From assembly GCA_963576725.1 (NCBI GenBank), contig OY755236.1:70092379-70156378 (forward strand): a stretch of 64,000 nt of DNA, read 5' to 3'. The notes under the pieces were generated by a model. It searched no databases, was not told the origin of the DNA, and saw only the letters and a program-made list of their open reading frames with translations. The position numbers and the translations under genes are program-made. The stretch is from Azorinus chamasolen (lineage: Eukaryota > Mollusca > Bivalvia > Cardiida > Solecurtidae). Positions within the stretch are counted from its first letter, which is position 1. Each line of letters begins with the position of its first letter. Below are positions 25,401 through 40,400 of this stretch, piece after piece.

Positions 25401-28400
25401 ATCTACAGTAGATATAACATCCCAACAAACCACAGACATAGATCTAGAGATATGTAATTTTGCAAAAATAAGGAAGGAATAGTCATACTTTCAAGTCATA
25501 TGTGTGTTATGATGGAACAAACAATATAAAAGTAATAATGTCATATGTGTGTTATGAACCATGTCAGTCACATCTATATCAAGGATGACACAAAAAAAGA
25601 GAAAATAGTTCTTATTTCCACTGTGGTCCTTGTTATTGATGGTCTGACATAGAGAGGCATGAATTATGAAGAAAATTAAATAATTTATTTAAATGGAAAT
25701 TTTTCAAATTTAAGATAATTATGCTTATCACTGATGTAAATGCTCTATTAACTACTATTATTATATTAACAATATGAAATAAGTTATCTAGATTGGCTCA
25801 TTTATCACATGTTACTGAAATTTATAAAAATCTTAGTAATATATAATGGAATGTAAGATCTGCTGTAAACAATGCAATGAAAATATGCGTGAGCTTTGCT
25901 GCAGAATTCCCAACCACAGGCCATTTAAGTCAGAAAGTAAAGAGTTAACCCTTCCCACATATAAAATTGCTTTCACCTATTTGCAAAGAAGACCCAAATA
26001 AGATGGCTCCTATTATCCTATACAAATCTATTTGAAAAATGAGTGTGTAAGCAAATGTTTTGCTTTTCTTCAGGCACATATGAAGGTATTTATTAGGAGA
26101 TTCAGGCTATACAGTTTGACCATTGCTGATGGCACCATTTCATGAGCCATCAACAGACCAGGAAATTTTAAAAAACAGTCTTTGTAGAGTTAAGAGTTAC
26201 CATTGTCCAATGATTGAACAGTTCTTTGGCATACTAAAGTGTCGCTTTCCATGTCTCAAACTGGATTGAGAGTTCCACCAAGATGTCAGCAGCATATATT
26301 GTAATGGCATGTGTTGTGCTGCATAATTTTGCAATGGGAAGGAGTGAACCAATAGAAATGGAAAGTAATAAAGAGCCTGATGACAATGATGATGATATTT
26401 GCAAATTGGAAATTATGGAACAAACATTCGCCGGCATATATGTCAGCATTATTTTTAGCTCAACTGCTATTTAAAAATTGGAATTTCCAATACAGTATAA
26501 CCACTCTAAAGTGACCGCCAAATAAAGATATAAATATGTGTCAAAGAGGCACATGTTATCTTTATGCATGATGAAAGTAATGCAAAAAGCTCCAATAGGA
26601 GCTTTTTGCATTTCTTTAATCCTGCATTAAGCAACCACTTGTGTTTTAATACCACTACAGTTAATCATGTAGTGGACGCTACAAAGTGGTCCTTAAGTAC
26701 TTGTGAAATACAACAACAGATCATGATATTCATTGATTTTTTTTAATCAGCCGATTTATAATATGACAGTCACAGACCTTAGTTTCAATTATTTTCTACC
26801 ATTTGCTCATATTGACACCTTTGTAAGAGTCACTTTTTGAAACCATTGTGATAAATAGAGCATTTGATCCTGATAATTATGCAAATGCTCTATTTATCAA
26901 ATAGGTTTCAAAACTAATCAGATCTAAAGTTTTCCTTTTCTCTAGTAAATGCTACATTTTAATAATTAATTCAAAGAGGTTGAGTGTAAAAATAGCCTAT
27001 GAGGTAATGGGTTAAACAAACATTTTTTCACACCTTGTTAAACTGGGCATACCCAGAACATACTACTCCTGTATATGCCTTTGTAAAAATAACATAGCTA
27101 AGAAATTGTATAATATCATTAATTTTTAAATGAATATGGCACAGTGAAAGGCTTAACCCTTTCCCTAATACAAATTATTTGTCACATCTTTGCAAACAGA
27201 GTAGACCCAGATGAGAGATATATATATGAGTCCCTGACGTCTGATCAGGATGTTTATTTATGAAATTATGATAGATCTGACTATACAGTTTCTTCCAGCA
27301 CCAAAGCTTCTTATGTATACATACGAGTATAATAATTCAAATAATAAATATTCACGATAAATGAATAAGAAATTAGACTTAACACAGAAGCATATAGTGT
27401 ATATCTTATTCAAATTTGTCCTTCATTGGCAGTTTGATTAGGGTCTGCCCTATTTGCTCAAGCTTGACATTAAAATGCTGAATGGAGGTTTGATGCTGAT
27501 GAGCTGTTAGAGAATCTGTTAATTAATAAGTTTATTCTTTCATTGTCTGATAGTAAGTTTTCTTCTTCTATTCTGTCTATTCTTCTTTTTCTTTCATTCT
27601 GCCCCCAACATAGTACATAGGTACGCTGATCTAGAAGAATTTGTCCGGGCTCTTTCTTGGAAAGTATTTGTCCAATCCAACCAAACTATACATACATGTA
27701 CATGTTTGTGACAATTAAACTTGGTCAAGTTTGATAGCCATGTAAATCGCTTCAGTCATTCAGGAGTTGCGGCTCTTTATTTGCCAAAATGACTAAGTTT
27801 TGATAATGACTTTAGAATATATTGTCCGGACTCTTTCTTGGATAGATTAGTATTTGTCCAATCCTCACCAAACTTTACACACATGTCTGTGGCCATTATA
27901 TCACTTGGTCATGATTATGGCCCTTAGTTTCTGAGACCAAAAATCTGAATTGGAGGGCATCAGTGTCCTATGGTAACATTTCTAGTTTCTTCTGTCTAAG
28001 ACTCTTTGATTTCCCTGGAAAACAAATCAATTTTTAATCATTATATTTAATCATTATATATAATGGGGGGAGGGTTTATACTGGAGTCACAATGTCTGTC
28101 CGGTGGTTCGTCCGTCAGGCTTGTCCGGATCATAACTTCCAAAGTATACAAGCTATTGACTTCAAACAATGGGAAGAAAGGGTTAAATATGGTTTCGTAA
28201 TTTAACAAATTAAAATTTAGCAGTCAGGAACTTTATTTCTATAGCCCCCATTACTGTGTCAAATGTGCTAGTGGGGGTATTCATCACCTTAAGTGGTAGT
28301 TCTAGTTTACCTTTTACTTAATGAATGTCATTTATGCTAAATGGATTGACATAAACAAATAGCAACTATGCTCTGTCCAAATGTATGTTTGGCTGTATTG

Positions 28401-31400
28401 ATAATATTAACCCTTTTCCTCATATAATGACCGTTTCACAAATTTGCAGACAGAGTAGACCCAAATCAGACAGCTTCTATAGGATCCATCTGACCAGAGT
28501 CTGCTCTGTTTGCTTTTGACATGATATAGATATGATTTTAGTTTTTATCAAGGCTAAACTTTCCTTTGAAAAGTTTATAGTATAAAAATTCCGCTAATAA
28601 ATACCCATGCTGACATTATTTCTTACATGAATACAGAACAGGGAAACTGTTAAGCTTCTTAACATATGCATTAGACTTAACTTAACATAGGCATTAGGTC
28701 AGAGAATATCAAGAAAAATATTAGTGAATTTAATTTAAGACATTTGACTTTGTTTTACCAAACATCTTTGGCCTTGTATCCAACAATCAATTATGAAATT
28801 ATTAAACAGGTTCTCATGTCAAAAATATTTTGAATATGAAATACTTTGCATACCATGTCATCTATATATTCTTCAGTTTGGATTGCAATAAATTATATAT
28901 TTTATAACATTGTCTTGTGTGTTTACCTGAAATTTCCAATACAAGTAATATGAAAATGTAAGTAATCATACGGCTATCTAAAATTATTTCACTGACTGTT
29001 GTTCCATTTCTTATCATAGAGTCAAAGCGTAGAAAAACAAGATGTGTTTGTGAAACACTATGCCCCCTCATATATTTGACCTCTGACCTTGAAGGACAAC
29101 CTTGACCTTGACATGTCACCCCTCAAAATGTGCAGCCTCATGAGATACACAAGCATGCCAAATATCAAGTCTCTATTTCTACTGGTCCAAAAGTTATGGC
29201 CAATGTTAAAGTTGGCGATTTGACCCATATATTTGACCTCTGACCTTCAAGGATGACCTTGACCTTGACACGGCACCCCTCAAAATGTGCGGCTTTATGA
29301 GATACATATGTATGCCAAATATCAAGTCTCTATCTATACTGGCTCAAAAGTTATGACCAATGTTAAAGTTGCTGACAAACAAACAGACAAACAGACAAAC
29401 GGACAAACAGACAGACAGGGCAAAAACAATATGCCCCCCGACTATCGTCAATGGGGGCATAAAAATACATTCCAAAGAAATGCAAATTTATATATTTGAA
29501 TGTCCAGTCATAGACAGGTGGATATAGTTTTGGCATATACTTCGTCCGTCTGCATGTCCGTCATTCAATCTATCCACAGTCATATCTCAATCAGATTCTG
29601 TGATTCTAGAGTGAAATCATAGTCCATGATTATAAAGCTTTTTATTTGAGTCTGAGTTCATTCTCAGGCTTTTAATTTGTCAGATTTGAGTTCTCAAGCT
29701 TTTGATTGGTCAGATTTGAGTGTAATCATATCTCAGATACAGTACGGAGAGTTTCTATGACTTTCTTGGCACAGGGGTCTGGACCGCTTCATGGGGGTCT
29801 ACATGTACTATATAATATTTTACAGTACATGTAGACCCCCATGAAGCGGTCCAGACTCCTGTGATATTTATGGGCCCTACATTTACGAATTTAATCAATT
29901 TCATTTATAATTAAATTATTCTTGAAATAATAGGCCATCTATACACAAAACATGTTTTGCTAATACATTCAGTTTAACCTATCCATGCTAAACGAATTTT
30001 CACACATTTGCGAACAGAGCAGACCCAGATCAGAGGACTGATCAAGGTCTGCTCTTTTTTGCTAATTACATGTTATGGAATTTGATAGTTCTGAATCTTT
30101 ACTTTCTAACATGGTTATACAATCTTACTGTTCTGTCCCTGAATATTCAGTTGGTACTAAAAGTTTAAATAAACCTATAACCATGAAAAGATGAATTTGA
30201 TACTGGAGAAAATATAACAGCAATTTATAACGCTTAATACTAGCCGAATTCAAAGACAACTTCCATTATTTGTTAATGAAACTTCGTGTATTAAATTCAA
30301 TAGAGGTTAACAATAATCCAAAGAATTGGGGAAATGAAATTCCTTATGCAATGATGGTACATAAAACATTGAGGAAAATACTTACGCATTTACTTTCTCA
30401 GGGATTTCTTGCCACGCTTTTTCCTTGGTAATTGCAGTAACGCCACCAGACCCTAGTCATTTGAGCTTCACGTTTGGAATGCGGTCACTATCTATCATAT
30501 TCTGAACAAGGGCCATTATCTCTTTCTCATTGAGCCGTGTGTCGGTCGGTGTTACAGCTTCCATTGCTATTTTTGCGCGCAAAAGACTGACAGATTGCGG
30601 GAACGAGCGCGAGACGTTAGATTCTTACCTCCGATATTGAAAACTTCTATTTTTGAGGCCGCTTACAACGTTAATAACTTTGCTCAAGTTTCGACTCGAA
30701 TGAGACCGATCTCAACGTGAGATGAGCAGCTTCGTGAAAGCCGATTTTTGAGAAATCTCAATTGAGCAAGAGTTTGAGCATTTTCTTGAGTATGAGATTT
30801 TCTCAAAATGAGATCGTTTGTGAAAGCGGGGCCTGGGCTAAACACATGAAAATTGTCTCTTGCACATCTACCATTCGTGGTTATTATGTATATCAAATAT
30901 AAACTCAATAACTTTAAAACTGAAGGAAAAGTTTGCAACACCAACTACCCATGTTCAAATTAGGGGTGAGAATGGCTGTTTGTGGAAAAAGAGGAAAATT
31001 GGTGGGGTCAAGGGGGCCGCCTAGGCCCCTTGTGGGACATGGGCAGTGCCCATGTGGGGGGTTCAGGGGGGCAAAGCCCCCCAACGCAAAATGAAATATA
31101 GCTTTCCTGAGCACTTCAGGAGCATTCTCCTGCATTTTCACTTGGGTCTGTCATTCATGTTTTATACAATTATACTGGAGCATGATGAGCTGTATTTCAA
31201 ACAAACCAATTGTAGAACATGTCCATACAATTTTCATTCAGTTTATTATTGGATCCATTCAACATTGCCAGATTAATTTCTTGTCAAACACAAGCGATTA
31301 AAACACACATTTTTAAAAATGAAATCAAATGAAACTTGGTAATCACAGATAAAAATATACAAAATTTGATTTAAAGCTGGCATGGTATTGTAACAGTTAA

Positions 31401-34400
31401 CATTAGTTAACTTTCTAGACAAAATTCACCTTTTTATACACATTACAGTCACGATTTCTAGTCAAATTTCACATTCAAACTCCGATTCTCATTACTTTTT
31501 TATGTCAATAAACCATCTTCTAATTCATTAAACTTGTTTATTATAACAAAATATAACTTTTCTGAATCGATACATCTTGACCAGTTCCTTTAACATTACC
31601 TATGAATTGCTATTGACAGACAACTTTCTGGTGAATACTTGACATTACCTGTGACTGGAAATCCGCTGTTTCAATAACTGGACAAGTTTAATGCTTTTCA
31701 GATTGTTCTTGAATGCTACGCAGTCGCGTTTTCCGTAATTCATTTGTTTGGAACGAAGTTTACAGTATTACATAAGGACTCCTTGTCCGAGTGAGTTGGG
31801 TTTAACGTCTGACCAACAGTATTTCAGTTATTTGCAGACGGCACCCGCATGAGACAAGTTATAGTGCTGCCTCACTGAAATACCCCTGCCGCGGGCACAC
31901 GGCAAGGGCATCCCACCCAGTCACATTATCCTGACACCGGGCCGACCAGTCCTAGAACTACACCTTTTAATGTCGAGCGCAGACAAGGGAGCTACTAGTA
32001 CCAACTTTTAACGACTTTTGGTCTGTCGCGGCCGGGGATCGAACCCACGACCTTCCGTACCGCAGGCGGACGCTCTACCACTGAGCCATGCGGTCGGTCC
32101 CTTGTCCGAGAAGGTTTACTTTCAGTTTCACGAAATCGTCGCCAATTATCACTTTTCTTGTTTCTCTACCAATGTCAACGTAATTTCTTCCTCTAACCAT
32201 CTTGGGTAGAACTTATTTTTCACACTGTTATTGTAATCTCTGCCTATGCTTCTCAGTTTTGTCCTAAATTCAGATTAATTGACAGTACAGAAACAGAATT
32301 TCATATCATGGACGCCATATTGGAAATGTTGTACGAACACTGCATAGTACAAGCGTTTTGATTGGCTGTAGGACAAGAGTCTCGTTATTCAATTAGCTGA
32401 ACCGAAATCTCGCTGATAACGTGATAAACGTTATTTACGCGGATTTACTTGGAATATAGTGTATATCAGTGAATAATAATTTCCTGAATGAATCGCCATA
32501 TAATATATAATAATTGTTAAAAGGGTTCTTATGCCATTGAGTAAATAACAACAACTGAGAAATTTTGACAATCAAAGGGTCATAACTCATAACTTATTGA
32601 AGCTGACCAAGTTTGGTAATGATTAGTCAATGGGTTCTGATGCCATTGAGTGGACAATGTACTGGATGGGATAAGATGGGGAACACTTGCATGATTCTAT
32701 AAAGTCCCATGAGGTAATTTAGTTTTTATTACATTTCTGAGCACCTTACCTCCTTAAACAAAGCACCATAAAATTGTACAATGTAGGGACAATCGTTGCT
32801 CCTCATCACAGCATCCAGCTCCATCAACATTTGTCGCTGCTCCTTCTCATCAACTATGGAGCGAATTCTCTGTTACAAAAAACAACAACAAATGAAGATA
32901 AAATAAGGTTTAACAATTGGCACCTGCAGTTCTGCGTTATCTCTAATAAATGCCTCAATGGGAGTAACATTTCTAAAAGGAGCTTCTTGCAATTTGTACA
33001 CAGGTGGTTGCTTAATGCAGATCGAAAGCAATGTAGAAAGCTCCTGTGGGAGCTTTCAGTCTGCATCTACCATCTCTGACATCTGTAATTTGAATAACCC
33101 TATACAGTGTGGACTTGATTTAACGAAATGGTCGGGACCGGAGCTTTGTTTTGGTAGAATTGAAATTTCATTGGAACAAATTTTGCCTTTTCAGCGAATT
33201 GAAGTGTGCAAAGTGTAATACAACAGGATTTACTTGTTTTTCAGTTAACCTCTTTCCCCGTTCTATGTTTTTTCCAAATTTCAATACCTACTGAATATAC
33301 GTGGACAAAATAGTTACAATGGTATATGGAAGGTGGAACATTGCAGCCATTTTAGAAAGTCAAAAAAAAACAAGATGTGTTTGTGAAACACTATGCCCCC
33401 TCAATATGATTTTTGACCCTGAAGGATGACCTTGATTTTGACATGTCACTCCTCTACCTGTGCAGCTTCATGGGGTACACATGCATACCAAATATCAAGT
33501 CTGTATCTCTAATGGTTCAAAAGTTATGGTCAATGTTAAAAGTTGGTGACCTTTGACCATGAAGTATGACCTTGACCTTGACATGTCACCCCTCAAACTG
33601 TGTGGCTTCATGAGATACACATGCATACCAGTACCAAGGCTGTATATCTACTGGTTCAAATGTTATGGCCAATGTTAATGACCTTTGACCTTCAAAGATG
33701 ACCTTGACCTTGAAATGTCACCCCTGAAACTGTGCAGCCAAATGAGAAACACATATATACAAACTATCAAGTCTGTATCTCTACTGATTCAAAAGTTATG
33801 GCCAATGTTAAAGTATGTGACCTTTGACCCTGAAAGATGACCTTGACCTTGACATGCCACCCCACAAAATGTGCAGCTTCATGAGATACACATGCATACC
33901 AAATATCAAGACTATATCTCTATTGGTTCAAAAGTTATGGCCAATTTGAAGTTGGTGACCTTTGACCCTGAAGGATGACCTTGACATGTCACCCCTCAAA
34001 CTGTGCAGCTTCATGAGATACACAAGTATGCCAAATATCAAGTCTCTATCTGTACTGGTTCAAAAGTTATGGCCAATGTTAAAGTTGGTGATTTGACCCA
34101 TACGTTTGACCTCTGACCTTGAAGGATGACCTTGACCTTGACATATTACCCCTCACAATGTGCGGCTTTATGAGATACATATGCATGCCAATTATCAAGT
34201 TTCCATCTGTACTGATTCAAAAGTTATGACCAATGTTAAAGTTACAGACAAAGAAACAGACAATTTGACCTTTGACCCTGAAGGATGACCTTGACCTTGA
34301 CATGTTACCCATCAAAACGTAAAGGTTCATGAGATACACAAGCATGCCAAATATCAAGTCTCTATCTTTTCTGGTCCAAAAGTTATGGCCAATGTTAAAG

Positions 34401-37400
34401 TCGGTGATTTGACCAATATATTTGACCTCTGACCTTGAAGGATGACCTTGACCTTGACATATTACCCCTCAAAATGTGCGGCTTCATGAGATACATATGC
34501 ATGCCAAATATCAAATATCTATCTGTACTGAGACAAAAGTTATGACCAATGTTAAAGTTGCGTTAAAGTTACAGCCAAAAAACAGATAATTTGACCTTTG
34601 ACCCTGAAGGATGACCTTGACCTTGATATGTCACCCCTCAAAATGTGCAGCTTCATGAGATACACAAGCATGCCAAATATCAAGTCTCTATCTCTACTGG
34701 TCCAAAAGTTATGGCCAATGTTAAAGTCAGTGATTTGACCCATATATTTGACCTCTGACCTTGAAGGATGACCTTGACCTTGACATGTCACCCCTCAAAA
34801 TGTGCGGCTTTATGAGATACATATGCATACCAAATATCAAGTCTCTATCTGTACTGGCTCAAAAGTTATGACCAATGTTAAAGTTGCTGACAAACAAACA
34901 GACAAACAGACAAACAGACAAACAAACAAACAAACAAACAAACAGACAGGGCAAAAACAATATGCCCCCCAGATTTGATCTGGGGGGCATAAAAAGATCT
35001 TTCAAATTCCATTAGCAAACAGAGCAGACCCTGATCAGAGAGCTCCTATAGGAGCTGTCTGATCTGTGTTTTATCTGTTTGCAAATGCATGAAAACACGC
35101 TTATATGAAGAAAAGGGTTAAAAAAAATCGCTGGATGTGTGCAAAGTGTAATAAGATAGAATTTACTTGTTTTTCAGTTTTATAGTCTTATCAAATATGA
35201 ATGTAAACTTATTCAAATACCTTTCAAATTCAAATACCACATTAACATTTTGCATGCTAAAAGAGAATAATCCACTGAGTCGTATGTCACAGAACTGTAT
35301 GAAATATTTCTAACAAAAATATTCAAAATGCTGGTTGATTCCCTAGAAGTGTGTGCAGATACTTGATAGGCCATAAACAGACAATGAGGATCTTTCTTGA
35401 CTTGTCTACCTTTTATTCTCAAGTACTCATTAGAGACCAAAGCAATCAATACCATTTGCTTTCCATATTGTACTAAATGTGGACTGATAGTTGCCACATA
35501 ATTTATTTTTGCAGAAAAAGCTTAATACAAATTGAAGATAAAACAAAAATTTCTTAAGTGGAATCAATTAAGACAATTGTATTGTTTACCTAACTCAGGA
35601 ACTTTGGATAAATATTGTCTGTATTTCTCAGCAAACCCCTACTTTGTTGGCACTACCTCTCTCAGTTGATTTTTCTTGATTTATGAGTAGAAGGTAGAGA
35701 ATAGCTGAGAAATTCTGATACAAACAAATGAGTTCAGGAAGCACAATACCCCCAACAAATGCTGGACAAAAAAGTATGACCTTGACATGTCCTTTACTTC
35801 GACATGACACCATTCAAAAGTTGCAGCTTCATAAGGTTAGTTCACACATGCTACATGTAAGTTTGAAGTCTCTGTAAAAATAAAGTAATTATGGCCAAGG
35901 TTTGAACGGCCAAACAATATGCTCCTAGATAAAGATCTTGGGGAAATATAAAATTGTCTCTTATATACAGCGAAACTCACCTTCACTGACATGATGGTGT
36001 TACTTTTTTCATGTAACATTTTGTTAACTGTACCATAGTTGCCCCGTCCTATTTCTCCCAAGTCTTTCATGTCATCTGCTGTAAACTCATATGTCTGGAA
36101 AAAGTGGAAACATTGAAATGTAACAAACACAACATATTCTATAGGGTTTATTTCAATGGTGCAATGGGTTCTTATTTTCAAGAATATAAATGTCCATGCA
36201 GCAGCAGTATGCTCAGACTAAAGGGTAGAACAAAAGTAAAATAATTATATTGTATAAATCTGATCAGGAGTAATAATGTTAAAGAAATTCATTCTTGAAA
36301 TAGAATTTACATCTACAATGTAATTCAACCTTTTCCCTGTTGAATATTCATATAATTAAAGTAGCGAAAATGGTATTTAATACTACCAAAAGTCAATTTT
36401 TCTAAACCTAGTTCAGGGTTTCCCTCAGAAATTTATGAAGGCATGTTGCATCAGACACGTAAATCTGGTTATAACAAATAAAACTTTTTACCCATAAATA
36501 GGCATTGTTTTATCAAATTGAAATGGTTTTCATACACATCTGATAAAAAACATCACAGTATTTATAGTAATTATGAATTTGGGCATTTAAAGTAACTCAA
36601 ATGTAATATTTATAAAAGTCTGGTGAAAATTAGGCATGTTGCAAGAGATATTCAGATATAAAGGCATGTTGCATGCAAAAACTTGAACTACCACTAAAGG
36701 TGATGAATACCCCCACTAGCACATTTGACACAGAGATGGGGGTTATAGAAATAAAATTCCCGACCACTTAATTTTCATTTGTTAAATTACAAAAAGGGAG
36801 ATCATTCACTCATGCACAAAGCAACAAATCAAAACCTTTATCGCAGGTGCAGAACTTCAGATGGTGTTCAACAATATTGCAAAATTTAAAAAAGTTCTGC
36901 TGAGGTATGACAGACAAAATTCATTTATTAAATCAAGCCAGATTTTGACAAAAATAACAAAGGACAATAACTCCAAAAATACTGAAGACAGAGTTATTGA
37001 CCTTGTGCACTGCACTTGTGGTCAATGTGGTCTATCTGTATATGAAGTCTGAAGTCAATAGCCTTTATACTTTGAAAGTTATGATCTGGACAAGCCAGAC
37101 TTCGAGAAAAATAACCAAGGTAAAGAACTCCAAAAATACTGAAGACAGAGTTATGAACCTTGTGCACTGCACTTGTGGTCAATGTGTTCTATCTGTACAT
37201 GAAGTTTGAAGTCAATAGCTTTTATACTTTGGAAGTTATAATCCGGACAAGTCAGACGGCCGGCCGGACGAACAACTTTTGAAAAAGTGGAGCTAAAAAG
37301 CTGATTGTATTGCCAGTTTCCCATAAATCACTCAGTAGAAAGCTTATCTATTCATGTGTACCTACATAGTTTGAGGCTACTGAGCGTGAGTGAGTGAGTT

Positions 37401-40400
37401 GGGTTTTACGTCCAACCAACAGTATTTCAGTTATTTGCAGACAGCATCCGCATGAGAAAAGTTATAGTGCTGTCTCACTGGAACACCCCTGCCGCAGGTA
37501 CATGGCAAGGGCATCCCACCCAGTCACATTATCCTGACACCGGGCCGACCAGTCCTAGAACTACACCTTTAATGTGGAGCGTAGACAAGGGAGATACTAG
37601 TACCAACTTTTAACGACTTTTGGTCTGTCGCGGCCGGGGATCGAACACATGACCTTCCGTACCGCAGGCGGACGCTCTACGCTCACGTGGCCGGTGGCTA
37701 CCAAGAGGAAAATACGGCTAAATAGCCGCCTTTTGTTTAATAAATAATGTAGGTATTATACTTTGGTTATAACTAACACAAACAAAAAGGTCAACCCGAC
37801 GAACAGGTGAGCAATGATATATTTATTATGATACACAGACAGACTGACAAACTGTATACCAGAGCAACTTCGTGGCATGGGGAATAATAAATAATAAGGT
37901 CATGAATATTGTTAGCAGAATATATGACATATGTACACAGGAAATTTTAGTACTGGTAAAAAATATAGGGTCAGGCTTAGTATAATTTCATAAGTAAACA
38001 GCAGACCCTGATCAGCAGCTCCGACAGGAGCCATCTGATCTAGGTCTACTCTGTTGGTAAAGGCATGAAAAAGCATGTGTATAAAGGAAAGGGTTAATGC
38101 TTTGTTTGCTAAGTGCAAGCTGACTGGCATTTGCAAACAGCAATGCAGAGTAGCTCTCATCAAGATCCAAGCTGTTTGACACTCATCAATAATTTCTAAA
38201 AGTTTTAACCAATCAAAATTAAATAAAATGTGTAGCTGATCAGAGTTTGAGCACACATCCTTTATTTCAAAACACTACAGGTTAACCCTTTACTCCATGA
38301 ATATTTATGTAAGAAATAACGACATCATGAATATTAATTGGCCATGGCAGAAACGGTAGAATCATATCTACATTATATCATAAGCAAACAGAGCAGACCC
38401 TGATCAAACTGCTCCTAAAGGAGTCATCTGGTCTGGGTCTACTCTGTTCACAAAGGTGTAGAAAGGCATATTTATGGAGTTAAGGGTTCAGTTGCAGATA
38501 CCAAAATTGCTTTTAGCAGCAATTCTGTTTGGAATTTATGGTATCAAGTTATTAACTCTTTGCATGCCAATGAATTTTTCATCTGCAAAATGCATGTCTG
38601 CTCATCATGTTGCAAATCTTAAAGTTATTCCTTTTCTATAATAGTTAACTATCTTCAAAAATGCTGTCAGAGAGTAAAATACTTTGGATCCTGATGATAA
38701 GTTACTCGGTGTCTCATCTGGATCCAAAGTATTGCTCAGGTACTCAGTAATTCTCCAATATCATAATCTTCTGCAGAAATTGTTACATACATGTACATTT
38801 ATCTATTAGCATAGATATATTTTCCTATGAGATCTTTATGTAAATCTTAAACAGTTTAGAATATGATCAAATGCAAACAATATCGGTATGGTCTGGAGTA
38901 GTTGCAGGTATAAGTGTAAGTTTTATTATTATCACTAATTAAACACTGATTGTCTTTCTTAAGGCTTAAAATATAACTTACTTGTTCATTGATTTGTAAC
39001 TTTCCTGCCGAGTCCAATCCTCCATGTGACCGTATTCTTTCTCTACAATGGAATAAAAAACACATGTAAGATTAAAAAAGTGAACATCCACTAGTTCTGA
39101 AGTCACAAATTAAGACACTTGTACACTAGGAGCGATCTTGTGATTACTTGGCAAATGGTTTGGATCCAGATGAGATGCTGAGTGTGGTAGTGTTACCAGT
39201 TATGCGACATTTTTAATTTATAAATTGAAGTTGCAAAATCTAGTAAGGAAGGGAAACAACTTGGCAAAACAATACCGCAACTGCTAGCGCCGCAGTATCA
39301 CCCGAGTGCGTTCCGAATGTATGGATAGAAATACAGTCTGCGATTAAGCCCGGTAAAGGGTGTCAATACAAAAATTGACCTTTCCCTCCCTATCGGTGGA
39401 GACGCAATTGATCGACAAAAAGACACAACAGGCTTTCTAGAGGGAAATTCCTCGCTATTGGCGGAGAAGCAATTGATCAATGAAAAAAAAAGTTTCTAGA
39501 GGGGAATTTTCTTTCTTGGGGGAAAATATAGACAATCTAGGGGGAAAATTTCCGAGGGGAAGACGCTGGTTTTCAGTGTCTCTTATAATATAGAGAAATA
39601 CCTGCTCAATAAATACCATTTTCTACACTTTTGCAAACTGAGAAGATCCAGATTAGATGACTCCTGTAGAAGTCGTCTGATCAAGGTCTCTGTTTGCTTC
39701 TGAATCAATGTAGTACCAATCTGATTCTACAGTTTCTGTCTTGGCCAAAAATCCTGATATCATGATTGTGTCATTACAAATACTCAGCTAATTAATCATT
39801 AATTCTTTCTTAACCCTTACAATGCTGAATTTTGAAATGGACTATTCCAAAGTTCTAACAGGTCAACCGTATGGTGAATATTTAGGGATTTTTCTAAAGA
39901 AAAGTGTAACATGACAAACAGTGTAGACTTGATGAGAGGGCTCTCGTCTAGCTCTACAATGTTTGCAAAATACATTAGTGACTCGTGTCCCGCATTAAGG
40001 GTTAAGTATTCATTGAGTAAAGGCTAAATAAATTCTTAAAAAAAAAACACATTTTTTTTATAAATAGAAATAAACATTAGTCAAATTCAGTAACCAAAGC
40101 AGCATTAAACTCTTTACTCCACTCAGTCAGAGTCGACCCAGATGGGACGGCTGTCTGATCAGGGCCTGCTCTATTTGCCAATGATATAATAGATATGATT
40201 CTAGTTTCTGCCATGGTCAAATTCATGTGTCCATGTGCTATAAAAACAAACTAATTATAATATAATTAATATTCATGATGTCATTATTTCTTACATGCAT
40301 ATTCATGGAGGAAACAGTTAATACACACCATTGTTAGCCCTTTATCTGTCCAATATTCACCAAAGAAATAATGACATTGATCATGAATAAATTTTTACAG

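Larger units (their letters stand above)
23340..26450 (+). pseudogene. Harbinger transposase remnant (DDE_Tnp_4, HARBI1-like)
   Basis: Three separated pieces. 23360-23600 resembles the N-terminal region (FRRRFD-like, then YSILFF-like) with frameshifts. 24767-24882, flanked by CAG and GTAATA, encodes [20 protein letters not shown] then [11 protein letters not shown], with the first catalytic Asp in TIDC. 26092-26340 encodes GDSGYTV, a stop, then [18 protein letters not shown], a stop, then [17 protein letters not shown]; the second Asp and the Glu remain. HARBI1 has GVVDCTH, GDSGYPL and VIEQTFGVLKSRF at these points. In-frame stops and later insertions make it inactive. Confidence 0.85.
23163..30832 (+). 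mobile_element. Harbinger (PIF/Harbinger) DNA transposon, 7.67 kb, decayed, with terminal inverted repeats
   Basis: Left end GCCCCGCTTTCACAA at 23163; the right end is its complement, TTGTGAAAGCGGGGC. Both are followed inward by ATCTCA-rich subterminal repeats (23180-23330, 30690-30820). Flanks are CAG on the left and CTG on the right, consistent with the CWG three-base duplication of some Harbingers, with one mismatch. It interrupts a minisatellite unit (TCTGCAATGCCC | GGGCTAAACACATG) also seen whole at 22970. It carries transposase remnants on plus and a Myb/SANT-like remnant on minus, and is itself riddled with later MITEs. Lies in MAP2K4 intron 5. Confidence 0.85.

Noticed and set aside
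28862..29119. Frames over H2 units with [21 protein letters not shown] translations (also 34552-34791)
   Set aside because: Repeated because the DNA unit is repeated; the frame is not conserved between units and has no coding features.
31996..32099. Possible tRNA gene (A and B boxes)
   Set aside because: The body continues into a SINE with target duplication and no proper tRNA cloverleaf ends.
35837..35980. Extension of exon 4 past the donor as coding (VSFAVYK...)
   Set aside because: Reads through GTGAGT, and the next true residues ([11 protein letters not shown]) are in exon 5, as in human MKK4.
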